Positions 41,692 to 50,502 are shown, counted from the first letter of the stretch. The stretch is 59,824 bases of DNA from Robinsoniella sp. (GCA_022788205.1 JALEVQ010000108.1:1-59824), one strand, 5' to 3'. Program-made: numbers and translations. Notes: generated from the letters alone by a model not told the origin.

Positions 41692-42207
41692 ATGAAAGGG
41701 TGGATTACACAATTATTTGGACACAGCATAGATATTGAGACAACGCCTCCGCTGGGGACGTGTATAAAAAAGATTATTTCAATTCTGGAACGTTTCCTGC
41801 TGGTTGTCTTTGTGATGGGGATTGTCTTTTGCTGGCCGTATTTTATCGAGATGGCGCAGGAAAGCCAAGGATACCATGATTTTTTAATACAGTTGTTAAA
41901 AGCTGGCGCGATCGCAAATGGTGTGGTCATTCTGGCGATGCTTTTATTTTTTGGATATCGTTCTTTTGCGTCCGCTTTTTTTATTTTTTTCTGTGTGGAT
42001 CTGATCGCATTCCTGTTTGCATTGTACCATTTGGAGGAGCCGCTCGTGGCAGTGGGAAGCCAGATTGGAATGGGAAGGATCGTGGAATTTTATTTTAATA
42101 TGCTTGTGGCTGTGATGGTGTCACCGATCCCTGCCTTCTTATCCTCTATTCTGATGGAAGGAATCAGCAGGATCGTGAATCGTTTTGACCCGTATGCAGG
42201 AAAATAA
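41692..42207 (+). CDS. Multi-pass membrane protein of unknown function
   Basis: A 171-residue protein with about four transmembrane helices (near residues 30-50, 65-85, 88-110 and 130-155). The N-terminus (MKGWITQLFGHSIDIETTPP) is cytoplasmic-looking and the C-terminus is short and charged (RIVNRFDPYAGK). I do not recognise the family. It has a perfect AAAGGAGG site and lies 25 bases after the AccB-like gene and 12 bases before the SPFH-like gene, so it is probably the membrane anchor of the system. Confidence 0.7.
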   Translation: MKGWITQLFGHSIDIETTPPLGTCIKKIISILERFLLVVFVMGIVFCWPYFIEMAQESQGYHDFLIQLLKAGAIANGVVILAMLLFFGYRSFASAFFIFFCVDLIAFLFALYHLEEPLVAVGSQIGMGRIVEFYFNMLVAVMVSPIPAFLSSILMEGISRIVNRFDPYAGK

Positions 42208-42219
42208 GGAGAGAATGTT

Positions 42220-43668
42220 ATGGCGTGGCTGGATGCAGAAAACGGATTGTTTCATTTCGTGTTGGCAAAGGAAGATTTCTACTATACAGATAGCCTGTGC
42301 CGACTCAGCCTGCAGCAAAATCTGGAGTGGGCTTTACGGCAGAGAGGATACAGCAGAGTCTTTCACATAGAGAACATAAAGGGCTGCCATTGGAAAGTGG
42401 AGGCTGGGAAACGAGGGGAGAGCTGGACTGGGGATACTGCGGAAAAATTCCAGGATTTGCTTGAAAACTATTTAGAAGAATTTTTTTGCGACAGACAGAG
42501 AAAGACCGCTTTTCTGGTCCGGTCAGATGTCTTTGCAAAACTGTTCACGAAGGCGGCGGCAGGCTTCTGCGAAAAACTGGAATGTCTTCCAAAGCGAGAA
42601 GGGATCTTCGTCATCATGGTTCCGACTAAGGAAGATGCAGTTGAAAGACTCTTTCAGAATTCAGAAGGGATTTTTTGTTCCGACTACTTTTTTGCTGTGA
42701 GAAATCACCTGGAAAAGAGAAAGGCACAGGAAAGTATCTTTGGCATTTTGACTCAGGAGATGGGAGAATGTTTTTATCGCGTTCCGGAAGCTGGAAGAGA
42801 GGAAATCAGAAATATGCTGTTTCGCAATAAGATTCTGGGAAAGCTGGAGATTGACTGCACAAAAGCAGAGCAGCTGGCTGATTTTTTATATTTTTATCTG
42901 CATTCTGGCGAGTTTCAAAAGGAATTGCACTATCCTCTTCCATGTAATCAAAAAATGCCGCTTGCCATGATAGAGAGAAAGCTTCTTGAGGAAGGAACTC
43001 TGGAAAAGATCAGCCCAATTCTTGAAAAACAGAAAAAAAGAATTGAGATAGAGAAGAAAAAGTGGATTTTTCAAGCGGCGCAAGAGCAAAAAGACAGAGA
43101 GAGACAAGAAGCGCAGTCATGTGACATTCTCAAGAGAGAGGGAGGACTTGCTGCGCAGAGTGAGATTGAACTTCCGCTGTATCATATGATGGCGGTACAG
43201 TACCGCGACGGGCGAAGAAAAAGCTTTTTCTATCCTGGCTTGTACCAGATTCCGGACAGCGAGCAGGTGCGTCGGATTCTTTTGATACGCCGAAGAGAAA
43301 AAAGCTTTTCTGTCGAATGGAGTGTAAAGGGAATTCCGTGCATGGACTCACAGGAGAATGGCTGCTGTGAGATCAGCGGAAGTTGTCAGGTTCAGATTTT
43401 ATCATACGGAAAAGGAATCGCGGCGTATCTCATGAGGGAAGATTCTTATAAGAAGGAGTGGAGCTTTGAAGAATTGATTCTGGAGAAGCACTTTTTTATA
43501 GAGAGCCTGCAAAAGCGAATCATAAAGCTGATCCGCGGTCTCTCAAAAGGTGATCACACAGTGGGACGGCAGGAGATAGAGAAGGGATTAAATCAGGAGT
43601 GGATCTATGAAAATGGGATGCATTTTTTTGATTTTTTGGTGACGGGGTTTCTGAAGCAAGAAAAATAA
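42220..43668 (+). CDS. Protein with SPFH/band-7-like C-terminal domain
   Basis: A 482-residue soluble protein. The first about 260 residues are mixed alpha/beta with no P-loop and no family I recognise. A charged helix (about 265-300) leads into a C-terminal region (about 315-440) whose pattern resembles SPFH domains of YdjI-type proteins: YRDGRRKSFFYPGLYQIP, then VEWSVKGIPCMDSQ, SGSCQVQILSYGKGIAAYL, and a helix WSFEELILEKHFFIESL. SPFH proteins form membrane-associated rings and are known partners of PspA-type proteins. AGGAGAGA precedes the start. The SPFH call is a pattern reading and needs structural confirmation. Confidence 0.5.
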   Translation: MAWLDAENGLFHFVLAKEDFYYTDSLCRLSLQQNLEWALRQRGYSRVFHIENIKGCHWKVEAGKRGESWTGDTAEKFQDLLENYLEEFFCDRQRKTAFLVRSDVFAKLFTKAAAGFCEKLECLPKREGIFVIMVPTKEDAVERLFQNSEGIFCSDYFFAVRNHLEKRKAQESIFGILTQEMGECFYRVPEAGREEIRNMLFRNKILGKLEIDCTKAEQLADFLYFYLHSGEFQKELHYPLPCNQKMPLAMIERKLLEEGTLEKISPILEKQKKRIEIEKKKWIFQAAQEQKDRERQEAQSCDILKREGGLAAQSEIELPLYHMMAVQYRDGRRKSFFYPGLYQIPDSEQVRRILLIRRREKSFSVEWSVKGIPCMDSQENGCCEISGSCQVQILSYGKGIAAYLMREDSYKKEWSFEELILEKHFFIESLQKRIIKLIRGLSKGDHTVGRQEIEKGLNQEWIYENGMHFFDFLVTGFLKQEK

Positions 43669-43692
43669 ACATGGCAAGCATTAGGAGGAGAA

Positions 43693-45342
43693 ATGATAAA
43701 TATTGGTTTAGATTTTGGAAGCACATACACCGTGGTGTCCGTTTATAAAAATGGAGCGGTAAATCCGGTGTTGTTGACAATGGGAGGTTCGCCTTTTGTG
43801 CCATCTATCGTGCTGAAGGATGACATGGATGAATTTGAATATGGGCTGGCGGCGAAACAGCGGACTGGCGAGCCGGACACTATGCTGTATAAGGCGTTTA
43901 AGATGATGATGACGGAGACAGAGGAAGAAAAATTGAGAGAGAGAGGGTACGATGAGACTTATACGCCTCCGATGATCACCAGAGCCTATCTTAATGCGAT
44001 TCTGGAACAGGCTTTAGAGATGTTGAAAGAAGATGCGATCGGGTTGTTGATTGTCGGTGTGCCGGAGATCTGGTACGAGGAAGGATTTGAGACGATTGAC
44101 TGTTGTACAAAACTCAGAGATCTGTGCCAGTCGCTCGATTTTGTCAAAGAGGTACAGATTGTCAGTGAGCCGGCTGCGGCTAGCGCATATTTTGCATGGA
44201 ATTACAAAGAAAAGACGCAGGAGGATTTCTGTGGTCATATTCTGATGGTGGATTATGGCGGCGGAACGCTCGACATCACATTAAATGAGGTTTCCACCAA
44301 AGATGGAGTCAGTAACATTGCGGTCAAAGAGAGAACCGGAGCCGGGGAAAATGAAGAGGGAAAGATTGGAAAAGCAGGCATTGTGTACATGGAGAGTGTA
44401 GTATCCTGGGCAATTGAACAGTGCCTCGGAATCAAGCCAGAAGTGGGAGTGGAGTTTTATCAGGCAGTGGACCGCTTTGAGCAGATGCTGCAGTCAAAGA
44501 GCCGAAAGGTCAAAGACTTCTATCAGATCAATGAGTTTACCGATCTAGAGGGACTGGAGGATGTGTTTGCAAAGATTTCCTACATGGGTCGTCAGGTACC
44601 GATCACATACGGTCTGATGGCGACGATGTATCGCAGGGTGATCGAGCCGGTATTGAAGGAAAAGCTGGATCTGATGGAAATGGCGATGGAACGTTATCAG
44701 ATTGATTACCAAAATCCGGGGAATGAAGAGTTTAAGATTGTACTGGTCGGAGGATTCTCAAATTTCTATCTGACCAGAAAGCAGGTGCAGGATTATTTTC
44801 ATTATAGCTCGAAAGATAAGCGCTGGAAAGACATGATCGCAGATCAGACAGACTGTGACAACGCGATTTCGTTCGGTGCAGCGCTGATTGCCAACGAGGT
44901 CATTCGCATCCCGAACAGTGCGCCGTATTCGATCGGAATCCATCTGGACAGCGACGGGGACAATTACCAGTATGCCATTCACTATAAAGAGGAGATCAAG
45001 TACGGAGAGCCTTATTTTCAGGTGACACCGGTCGATGAGATGCCGAAAATCTTGATCGGAACAGATGTCAGCGAGTTCGTCATTAACTGGACTGAGGATG
45101 AGAAAAAAGGCTACATTATGGAATTAAAAGAGGAATTCAAGGAAAAGTTAAGAGAGATGCCCTTCTTCAAAGAAAATGATTTTCCAATTTATGCTCTGGG
45201 ATTCGGTCTGGATCGCTCCAATGTGCTGAGTCTCTATTTTAAAAAGTATGATGATGAGACCGGACAGTTTTCTGACAAAGTGCATTGTTTAGAACTAAAT
45301 AAGATGAGAGACGTTTTTAAACTGAGGGAGCTGAAACGGTGA
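43693..45342 (+). CDS. Hsp70-like actin-fold ATPase lacking a substrate-binding domain
   Basis: A 549-residue protein with the Hsp70/actin nucleotide-binding fold: phosphate-1 loop NIGLDFGSTYTVVSV (3-17), the SEPAAASAYFAW connect-type motif near 157, phosphate-2 MVDYGGGTLDITL near 191, and an adenosine-binding KIVLVGGFSNFYLTR near 355. The last about 130 residues do not resemble the DnaK substrate-binding beta-sandwich and lid. It is therefore a specialised Hsp70 relative, perhaps driving assembly cycles in this operon. GGAGGAG precedes the ATG. No dnaJ or grpE gene is adjacent; a coiled-coil protein follows. Confidence 0.85.
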   Translation: MINIGLDFGSTYTVVSVYKNGAVNPVLLTMGGSPFVPSIVLKDDMDEFEYGLAAKQRTGEPDTMLYKAFKMMMTETEEEKLRERGYDETYTPPMITRAYLNAILEQALEMLKEDAIGLLIVGVPEIWYEEGFETIDCCTKLRDLCQSLDFVKEVQIVSEPAAASAYFAWNYKEKTQEDFCGHILMVDYGGGTLDITLNEVSTKDGVSNIAVKERTGAGENEEGKIGKAGIVYMESVVSWAIEQCLGIKPEVGVEFYQAVDRFEQMLQSKSRKVKDFYQINEFTDLEGLEDVFAKISYMGRQVPITYGLMATMYRRVIEPVLKEKLDLMEMAMERYQIDYQNPGNEEFKIVLVGGFSNFYLTRKQVQDYFHYSSKDKRWKDMIADQTDCDNAISFGAALIANEVIRIPNSAPYSIGIHLDSDGDNYQYAIHYKEEIKYGEPYFQVTPVDEMPKILIGTDVSEFVINWTEDEKKGYIMELKEEFKEKLREMPFFKENDFPIYALGFGLDRSNVLSLYFKKYDDETGQFSDKVHCLELNKMRDVFKLRELKR

Positions 45343-45352
45343 GATGTTATAA

Positions 45353-45371
45353 TTGGCGGTGACGCTGTCAG
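45353..45371 (-). repeat. Short dispersed repeat, partial reverse copy
   Basis: Read on the minus strand this is CTGACAGCGTCACCGCCAA, matching the right part of the repeats at 2257-2290 and 31113-31146. The left hairpin arm is missing here. It lies between the Hsp70-like and coiled-coil genes. Confidence 0.45.
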
Positions 45372-45396
45372 ATAGATTGAGAGAAGGGAAAGCGAG

Positions 45397-46347
45397 ATGA
45401 AATTTTACGGGACGAAAAATACTTTGCAGGAGTTAGAAAACCGGGATGAAATTTATGTGGAAGAGATGGCAGGACTATTTTTAGATCTCTGCCGAGATGT
45501 GCGTGAGGATACTGGGGTTCTGGCGGCAAAATTGCCGGTGGCAGACGCTGAGGCGGCAGCACTTTTGCTGTGCCAGATGGGTCAGATGTACCTGGCGATC
45601 TTAAAAGATCAGGCGGATGTCCTGATGGAGACTGAGAAAGTAGAGATGCTGCGCCAGATCGAACAGAAGATACAGGACAGAAACCAGCAGATAAAAGAAG
45701 CAAATGAAACGGTCTTGAATCTGGAACAGAAAAAGCAGGAGCTTTCCCAGAAGGAGCGAGAACTCTCTGGGAAGAAAGAGCAGAAAGAACAACTAAAAAG
45801 AGAATGTGAGAAACTCAAGGGTGAAATCAAAGATCAGGGAGAGATCGATCTTGCGGCTTGGAAAGAAGAAAAGAAGCGTCTCGAGGGAGAGAATGAGGAG
45901 AAGAAAGGGCAGGTAGAAACGATTCGTGCCCAGGAAGAGGAACTCAAAAGACAGGGCAAGCAGCTCAGAGAGGAGCTCGATGAGAAGACACGTCAGGTAG
46001 AGCAGAAGAAAAAGGAAGTGGGAGATCTCAAGAAAAAATGTGAGCTGCGTGAGAAAGAAAAAGAGCAGGTGTGTCAGAGAGAAAAAGAGCTGGAAGAAAA
46101 GCTGGGAGAGATTGATTTCCAAAAAGAAAATGAGAGAATCGAGGAGGCGCAGCGATATGCAGATGTGATGCTGGGCGCCTGGAATGCGGCGTCAGAACAG
46201 CTGGTGATTTACAAGAAGATCGATAATCTGGAGGAGCTGGAAAAAGAAATGAGCGGCAAAAGACGGAGAATCGAGGAGGCACTGGAGGTTTATCGAACAA
46301 GAATGGAATATGTGATTCAGAGTCTGGAAGAAGGGGAGGAAGAATAG
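45397..46347 (+). CDS. Long coiled-coil protein
   Basis: A 316-residue protein with a globular helical N-terminus (about 1-75, containing VADAEAAALLLCQMGQMYLAIL), a continuous, very Glu/Lys/Gln-rich coiled coil (about 80-250), and a short helical C-terminus (about 255-312). No signal peptide or membrane segment. Position directly after the Hsp70-like gene suggests a cofactor or scaffold, comparable in place but not in sequence to GrpE. AGGGAAAGCGAG precedes the start. Its stop abuts the next start (TAGATG). Confidence 0.75.
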   Translation: MKFYGTKNTLQELENRDEIYVEEMAGLFLDLCRDVREDTGVLAAKLPVADAEAAALLLCQMGQMYLAILKDQADVLMETEKVEMLRQIEQKIQDRNQQIKEANETVLNLEQKKQELSQKERELSGKKEQKEQLKRECEKLKGEIKDQGEIDLAAWKEEKKRLEGENEEKKGQVETIRAQEEELKRQGKQLREELDEKTRQVEQKKKEVGDLKKKCELREKEKEQVCQREKELEEKLGEIDFQKENERIEEAQRYADVMLGAWNAASEQLVIYKKIDNLEELEKEMSGKRRRIEEALEVYRTRMEYVIQSLEEGEEE

Positions 46348-46854
46348 ATGAAATGTATGGTTTGCGGTCAGGAGGTATCAGGGCGCAGCAAATGTCCAAA
46401 CTGTGGTTTTCCGGTCTACTATACGCCAGGTCAGGAAAATGAAGAGATCAAAAAGAAAGTGGAGAAACTCGCAGAAAAGTACCGCAGAAAAAAGCTGGAT
46501 CAGTTTGACATCAGTCTGTACAGTTGCTCGTATGAAATGAAAGAGGAACATCTGAAGGTAAAAAACGAGGAATGGATTCCTCTGATCACAGGGATGGAGA
46601 TGAAGCCTGGGACGGAGAAATGGCTCGATCGCCTGTTTGCCAGACAGCGCCTCGACAAGCCAGTCAAACTGAAATTGAAAATGAGGTGGTTTGGAAAAGA
46701 AAAAGAGGAAGAAGTCGAAATCAAGCCACCTGTCATATTTGACTTTTGGAGAGTCGGTGTGAGGATGAGCGATGAAGGGCATGTCCAGATTTTACTTGGA
46801 CGGCAAGACTGTTTCGAATGTTCTGGCGCTCTTTCTATTTTTGGGGATGTATAA
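46348..46854 (+). CDS. Zinc-ribbon protein
   Basis: A 168-residue protein beginning with a four-Cys zinc ribbon (CMVCGQEV...CPNCGFPVYY, residues 3-26), then a charged helix (about 32-52), and a beta-rich domain of unknown type (about 53-168) containing KLKLKMRWFGKEKEEEVEI. It starts directly after the coiled-coil gene, with the ribosome-binding site GGGGAGGAAG inside that gene. It differs from the three later ribbon proteins, which share a GWDFT motif. Likely an adaptor within the same complex. Confidence 0.75.
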   Translation: MKCMVCGQEVSGRSKCPNCGFPVYYTPGQENEEIKKKVEKLAEKYRRKKLDQFDISLYSCSYEMKEEHLKVKNEEWIPLITGMEMKPGTEKWLDRLFARQRLDKPVKLKLKMRWFGKEKEEEVEIKPPVIFDFWRVGVRMSDEGHVQILLGRQDCFECSGALSIFGDV

Positions 46855-46947
46855 AAAATAGAAATAAGAAAAATATAACAGTGAAAGAAAATCGATATTT
46901 GATATTCTGACCAGTATAGAAAAGCGGAGAAAGCGGTGGCGATAGAT

Positions 46948-47514
46948 ATGGAAAAGAGACAATGTCCTGTCTGTGGAAAGAAAAAAGGAGAAGAATCTTT
47001 TTGCAGAGAGTGTGGATGGGATTTCACTGTAGAACTAGAGGAACAAGCAGTCCATATGTTAGGAGAGAGTGAGAAGCAGACATATGGCGAGCGAATGTCT
47101 ATTTTGAAAAAAAACTATCAAAGATGCGTCAGAGCGAAAGAAATTCTGGAACAAAATAGAAGGATGGAAGATGAGAAAACATCTGGAAAAAAGAGAAAAT
47201 CCGGAGAGAGCAGAAATAGTAAAATACAGAAGATAAAACACAGTTGTCTGCGTACTGGAGTGGTGATGATAATAGCCGGAGAGCTTTGTTGGGGACTGAA
47301 TTTGCAGGGTCAGCTGCAAGAGGCAAAGATGACCATCATGAGACAGGCAAACGAGAATGTCCAGTTAAAGCGGAGACAGGATGAATTGGAACAAGATGCG
47401 AAAGCAGCAGCAACTTCAGGCAAACGAGACTTAAGCTGCGAATTTTTAAGATTACTTGCGGTGAAAAGCGGAATGGTATCTGCAGAGATGGAAAAACTAA
47501 TCTGGAGAGAATGA
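46948..47514 (+). CDS. Zinc-ribbon (ECGWDFT family) membrane/coiled-coil protein
   Basis: A 188-residue protein, first of three with the same about 60-residue N-terminal module: zinc ribbon CPVCG...CRECGWDFT (residues 6-27), then a helix with a Y-x2-R-x3-L-K-K-x-Y pattern. A basic segment, one hydrophobic helix (about 91-107; TGVVMIIAGELCWGLNL) and a short coiled coil with a helical tail follow. The module would face the cytoplasm and the tail may lie outside, or the helix may be peripheral. The start at 46948 matches the relatives; a GTG 12 bases upstream is an alternative. Confidence 0.7.
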   Translation: MEKRQCPVCGKKKGEESFCRECGWDFTVELEEQAVHMLGESEKQTYGERMSILKKNYQRCVRAKEILEQNRRMEDEKTSGKKRKSGESRNSKIQKIKHSCLRTGVVMIIAGELCWGLNLQGQLQEAKMTIMRQANENVQLKRRQDELEQDAKAAATSGKRDLSCEFLRLLAVKSGMVSAEMEKLIWRE

Positions 47515-47580
47515 CCGATACGATTTTTGGCAAAACAACAGTTCCTTCTTGATAAAAACATATATTCGAAATATAATGAT

Positions 47581-47773
47581 GTTGGGTTCAAAAGTCTTTG
47601 CCCCCCTGATGCCTACGGATTTCTCCGCGTTTCACGCTCACGAAATCCTAAAAACATTCGAAATCCGCTCATTTTTCTATGAAAAATGGCTACTTTCTCA
47701 TGTTTGGCGGGCCCCAAAGTCATGCTTTTTCATGCAAGCATGAACAGCATAACCTTTTGACCCTGGTATCAAC
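47581..47773. repeat. Candidate non-coding mobile-type repeat (MITE-like)
   Basis: A 193-bp element bounded by imperfect inverted ends (GGGTTCAAAAG near the left, CTTTTGACCC near the right), with internal palindromes (CATGC...GCATG). No real coding frame. It sits in the 400-bp gap inside the zinc-ribbon gene series. A stretch similar to its right end (GATACCAGGGT) occurs after pyrH at 19645. Only one full copy is in the window, so dispersal is inferred. Confidence 0.45.
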
Positions 47774-47813
47774 ATAATATAATCAGAGGTTGCCGGAAGA
47801 AAATTGAAAAGCA

Positions 47814-47858
47814 AAAGCAGATCGGGCGGATATCCCTGACGGATCTGCTTTCTTTTTT
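47814..47858 (+). terminator. Terminator within the zinc-ribbon gene series
   Basis: Stem AAAGCAGATC / GATCTGCTTT with an inner GGATATCC palindrome, followed by C and six Ts. It lies about 55 bases before the LRR gene, so that gene probably depends on readthrough or on its own promoter. Confidence 0.8.
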
Positions 47859-47914
47859 ACAGAAAGAAAAAAACTTACTCTGTCAGGAGTTAGAAAAGAT
47901 GTGTGGTGAAAGCG

Positions 47915-49249
47915 ATGGGAAGACAAAAACAACAGAGCCAAAGATGTCCGATCTGTGGACAAGAGAAAAAGAAAAAAGTTTTCTGTGAAGAATGCGGGTG
48001 GGATTTCACAGCGGCATTGGAGGACAATACCTTGCAGATGTTAAGTGCCAAGGAGAGAAGCGAATATGACAGACGCATAGCGCTTTTAAAGAAGATTTAT
48101 GAGGCATATAAAAAGAGCAGGGAGACGGAGAAAAAGCAGAAAAATATAGAGAAAACAGAGAAGATAGAAAGCCAGAAAAATACTGTGACATTTCGACCAA
48201 AGAATAGTGATGGAAGGAAAGTGTTGACGGACAGAGAGACGAGTTCGCTGGGAAAGGCAGCGATCTGTGCGACAGTTACAGCAGGGTACAAAGCGATTGG
48301 TGAGCATGCATTTGAGAAGAGCAGTCTCACAGAGATTTTTCTGCCAGAGATAGAAAAGATCGGCAAGATGGCATTTTATTTCTGCGAGAATCTGGAGCAG
48401 GTGCACGCAGCGCAGATTCGGGAAATCGGCGTGGAGGCCTTTATGGGATGCAAAAAGCTCAGAAAGATTGATCTGACAGGAGTGGAAACGATTGCGACCA
48501 GTGCGTTTGCATATTGTGAGAGCCTGGAGGAGATCACACTCCCATCTACGCTGAAGCATATAGAGTATAACGCTTTTCGGCGCTGTACAGCTCTGAAAAA
48601 GATTTATCTGGAGCCTGGAATGTCCGAGAAGACGATACAGCAGCTGTATCATATCACAATCCAGGCAAAGGTGATTCAACGATCACCGGAGAAGACATCA
48701 CAGCAAGAAAAATTGTTGGAGGAGAAAGTGGCAGAGGAGAAGACACAGCAGGAAAAAGCCTTGGAGGAATTTACCACGAAACAACTGGCAATGGATTCGG
48801 TGTTTGTCGAGATTCCAGAGGGATTTTATAAGATTCAGGCAGCAGGGTTTGAGCATTGCAGGAAACTGAAAAAAGTATGGATGCCGGATTCTATAACGGA
48901 GATCGGAGCATATGCTTTTTGTGGCTGTCGCCAACTGGAGCAGATCCGATGGTCGATGGGATTGAAAAAAATTGGATTCAGCGCATTTAAGGACTGTGCA
49001 GCTCTAAAGAAAATCCGTGTCCCAGAAGGAGTGGAGGAAATCGGAGCGGCTGCGTTTTGCGGCTGTGAAAATTTGGAATGGGTTGAGTTGCCGGCAAGTC
49101 TCAAAAAAATAGGAATGGATGTATTCCAGGGATGCAGCAGCCTGAATGTGATTTGGGTGGCAAATGAGATAGATCAGAAGCTGAGAAAGTTTTTGGAAAA
49201 CCAGTATCGCAGTATCCAGGTGATGAGCGAAGAGGAAACACGGTTGTGA
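47915..49249 (+). CDS. Zinc-ribbon (ECGWDFT family) protein with BspA-type leucine-rich repeats
   Basis: A 444-residue protein. The shared N-terminal module (CPICG...CEECGWDFT, residues 10-31, plus helix) is followed by a charged linker, then two blocks of BspA-type LRR_5 repeats (about 100-240 and 315-430). Typical units are IGEHAFEKSSLTEIFLPE and IGAYAFCGCRQLEQI, with a Glu/Lys/Gln-rich spacer between the blocks. LRR_5 repeats usually bind proteins. No signal peptide is visible, so this one appears intracellular, unlike most BspA-type proteins. The ATG follows GGTGAAAGCG; an in-frame GTG lies 12 bases upstream. Confidence 0.78.
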   Translation: MGRQKQQSQRCPICGQEKKKKVFCEECGWDFTAALEDNTLQMLSAKERSEYDRRIALLKKIYEAYKKSRETEKKQKNIEKTEKIESQKNTVTFRPKNSDGRKVLTDRETSSLGKAAICATVTAGYKAIGEHAFEKSSLTEIFLPEIEKIGKMAFYFCENLEQVHAAQIREIGVEAFMGCKKLRKIDLTGVETIATSAFAYCESLEEITLPSTLKHIEYNAFRRCTALKKIYLEPGMSEKTIQQLYHITIQAKVIQRSPEKTSQQEKLLEEKVAEEKTQQEKALEEFTTKQLAMDSVFVEIPEGFYKIQAAGFEHCRKLKKVWMPDSITEIGAYAFCGCRQLEQIRWSMGLKKIGFSAFKDCAALKKIRVPEGVEEIGAAAFCGCENLEWVELPASLKKIGMDVFQGCSSLNVIWVANEIDQKLRKFLENQYRSIQVMSEEETRL

Positions 49250-49323
49250 GAAGAAAAATAAGAAATAGTGGCAAAGTACGGTAAAATCATAGCGATGGAT
49301 GAAAATGTGAGAGGAAGATAAGA

Positions 49324-50502
49324 ATGGGAAAAAGAAGATGCCCGGTTTGTGACACCGAGCAGGAGCAATCCTTTTGCTCTGAGTGTGGGTGGGATTTTAC
49401 GGTCGATTATGTGGAATTCCAGAATTTATCGAAAAGGGAACAGGAATGGTATGAGCAACGCCTGAACATTATGAGAAAAAACTACAGGCGTTTGGACGAG
49501 ATAAAGGAGATCGAGAAAAGAAATCAATTTTTGGAAAAAGAGTTGGAGAAGCAGGTCAAAGAGAACCGGCAGGCAGGTTTAGAAAAGGAAAAAGCAATCG
49601 CAGAGAGAGAAAAGATTATTTATGCCAGAAATGAGATCATTATGCAGCAAGATGCGATGATTGCAGAGAAGGTCAGACAGATTGCGCAGCGTGACAAAAT
49701 GATACAACAAAAAGAAGAGCTGATCGCACAGCAAAAAGCGGAGTTGGAAAAACAAAAAAAGCGCGATCCCAAAATGGAAGATCTGGAAAAAACAATAAAA
49801 AATAAAAAACCTCATGAGATATGTAAAATGGGATGCAACTGGCTTTTTGGATCGAAAGGCTGCTCGATTGATATGGATAAGGCATTTTTCTATCTGAAAA
49901 AAGCGGCAGAACTAGGCGATCCGACAGCGCAGTATAATCTTGGATGGATGTATGCCAACGGCAAGGGGACAACAAAAGACGACAAAGAAGCGGTGAGATG
50001 GTACCGCAAGTCGGCGGAGCAAAATGATGCCGGAGGTCAGGCGGCACTCGGCTGGATGTATATGAAAGGTACAGGGATTGCTCGGGATGACACAGAGGCG
50101 GTGAAATGGTATCGCAAGTCGGCAGACCAAAATTATGCTTTTGCCCTGTTTTATATGGGATTCATGTATGAGAACGGACGCGGCATAGAAAAAGACGTCG
50201 AAGGAGCTATCAAATGGTATCAAAAAGCAGCAGAACGAGGGCAGAAGGATGCGCAGTTTCACCTTGGACAAATCTATGAATCAGGAAAAGAGGGAAAGAG
50301 TGAGACACGCGACTGGGCAGAGGCGGCAAAATGGTATCAGGTTGCTGCGGAGAACGGGCATGTGAAAGCACAGTACCGTCTGGCAAACTTGTATGAGACA
50401 GGAGGTCCAAAACTGCAACAAAACAAAGAGCAGGCGAGAAAATGGTATCAAAAAGCGGCAGACAATGGGGATGAGGATGCAAAGAAAAAATTATTGGCAT
50501 AA
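49324..50502 (+). CDS. Zinc-ribbon (ECGWDFT family) protein with coiled coil and Sel1 repeats
   Basis: A 392-residue protein. The shared ribbon module (CPVCD...CSECGWDFT, residues 6-26, plus YEQRLNIMRKNYRR helix) is followed by a coiled coil (about 60-155) and then six Sel1-type tetratricopeptide-like repeats (about 180-390; e.g. AQYNLGWMYANGKGTTKDD, AVRWYRKSAEQ). One ribbon position is CPVCD rather than CPVCG, but all four Cys remain. Sel1 repeats are protein-interaction scaffolds. GGAAGATAAGA precedes the start. Its end overlaps the next gene by 26 bases. Confidence 0.82.
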   Translation: MGKRRCPVCDTEQEQSFCSECGWDFTVDYVEFQNLSKREQEWYEQRLNIMRKNYRRLDEIKEIEKRNQFLEKELEKQVKENRQAGLEKEKAIAEREKIIYARNEIIMQQDAMIAEKVRQIAQRDKMIQQKEELIAQQKAELEKQKKRDPKMEDLEKTIKNKKPHEICKMGCNWLFGSKGCSIDMDKAFFYLKKAAELGDPTAQYNLGWMYANGKGTTKDDKEAVRWYRKSAEQNDAGGQAALGWMYMKGTGIARDDTEAVKWYRKSADQNYAFALFYMGFMYENGRGIEKDVEGAIKWYQKAAERGQKDAQFHLGQIYESGKEGKSETRDWAEAAKWYQVAAENGHVKAQYRLANLYETGGPKLQQNKEQARKWYQKAADNGDEDAKKKLLA

